A stretch of 13,919 nucleotides of DNA from the NCBI GenBank assembly GCA_050741915.1, contig JBOGEX010000145.1, positions 1 to 13,919 on the forward strand. The letters are read 5' to 3'. The translations under genes and the position numbers were made by a program. This document shows, piece by piece, positions 13,464 through 13,919 of the stretch; the first letter of the stretch is position 1, and each line of letters begins with the position of its first letter. Origin of the DNA: JACCTH01 sp050741915 (lineage in GTDB: Bacteria > Actinomycetota > Acidimicrobiia > Spongiisociales > ZC4RG35). The notes beneath the pieces were generated by a model that saw nothing but the letters and a program-made list of their open reading frames with translations, did not search any database and had not been told where the DNA came from.

Positions 13464-13919
13464 GGGTCACGGGGAAAGATCCACGACCGGTGCAACCACG
13501 GGCGGATAGCGTCGCTCCGCAGGATCCGCCCCACCGTGGCCGCAGACATCGCCTCCACCACCTCCCGGATCACCAACTCCCGGGCCAGCTCCGCACAACT
13601 CCACCGCGACAACGGCACCCCGGTGGTGGCAGGCAGCTCACAGGCCAGCTGTTTGACCTCGGCCACCACCAGAGGGGGAAAAAGCCCCGGGGACGGCCCG
13701 AACGCTTCCGATCAGCCAAACCGCCCATACCCTCCAAGAAGAACCGCTTACGCCACTTGATCACCGTGTTCGGAGCTACCCCCAGCCGGTCAGCGATACC
13801 CACGTTCTCTTCACCGTCTACCGCCGCTAACACGATCCGGGCCCGAACCACCATCCGACGCTCCGCCGTCTGCTTACGGGCCAACGACTCCAGACGACGC
13901 CGGTCCTCGCCGCTCAACT
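13464..13919 (-). pseudogene. IS630-family transposase, truncated by IS3 insertion and by the window edge
   Basis: The minus strand encodes the N-terminal half of an IS630-type transposase: LESLARKQTAERRMVVRARI, an HTH with GIADRLGVAPNTVIKWRKRF, and LADRKRSGRPRGFFP. After a shift to the -1 frame at 13675-13681 it continues VAEVKQLACELPATTGVPLS, RWSCAELAREL and LRSDAIRPWLHRSWIFPRDP. At RDP the sequence runs into the IS3 right end, so the catalytic DDE domain is missing. The 5' end leaves the window at 13919. Plain decay or programmed frameshifting could explain the two frames (see the slippery-site entry). The element is non-functional here because the catalytic domain is lost. Confidence 0.85.
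13675..13681 (-). other. Candidate -1 frameshift slippery heptamer T TTC CCC
   Basis: Read on the minus strand in the frame of the N-terminal IS630 ORF, the heptamer T TTC CCC fits the X XXY YYZ rule and lies exactly where the frame must move by -1 to join the two halves. The joined product reads GRPRGFFPPLVVAEVKQ, which restores the usual PP-xVVAEVK pattern. Some IS630 elements are known or predicted to use frameshifting. A single-base indel in the surrounding TTTTTCCCCC run is the alternative. Confidence 0.4.

Noticed and set aside
13464..13760. Continuation of the IS3 frame past its right end
   Set aside because: Sequence after the TCA end is the complement of the IS630 transposase gene; the open frame is accidental.

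Overview
The window is high-GC DNA with dense, Actinomycetota-type coding: GTG starts, 4-base ATGA stop/start overlaps, a DrrAB-type exporter, an HD-GYP/LuxR fusion protein and many long shadow frames. Genus cannot be decided from the sequence. Absence of tRNA, rRNA, phage structural genes and CRISPR arrays fits an accessory chromosomal stretch.

Layout. (1) 1-446: three short direct repeats and a 42-codon SEC-C mini-ORF, probably debris of a mobile or recombined element. (2) 447-3119: an HD-GYP/LuxR signalling protein, then an overlapping pair of an SRPBCC protein and a six-helix membrane protein. (3) 3120-7171: a looser, lower-GC stretch with long gaps, an unrecognised ORF, a RibD-C/dihydrofolate-reductase-like enzyme on the minus strand, an ankyrin-repeat protein on the minus strand behind a good promoter with an internal palindrome, and a minus-strand Asp/Glu racemase gene decayed by four frameshifts and an active-site Cys-to-Ser change. 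(4) 7323-9684: a MarR repressor divergent from a DrrA/DrrB-type ABC exporter. (5) 9698-12711: a textbook MerR-family (heavy-metal type) promoter with a palindrome between widely spaced -35 and -10 elements, driving an unrecognised four-helix membrane protein and a membrane-anchored M28 zinc aminopeptidase, joined by an ATGA overlap. (6) 12837-13919: a heavy-metal-type MerR regulator on the minus strand whose first few residues have been replaced by the tail of an IS3-family transposase; that IS3 right end in turn sits inside a truncated IS630-family transposase gene carrying a candidate -1 frameshift site.

How they may work together. The MarR/DrrAB block looks like a drug or lipid exporter with a local repressor. 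The MerR-type promoter and the damaged MerR gene bracket the membrane protein/M28 pair, which suggests that a metal- or thiol-responsive MerR once controlled an envelope protease module and that mobile-element rearrangement has removed the regulator's start. That bracketed unit is the most interesting system in the window. The link between regulator and promoter is inferred from motif type and proximity.
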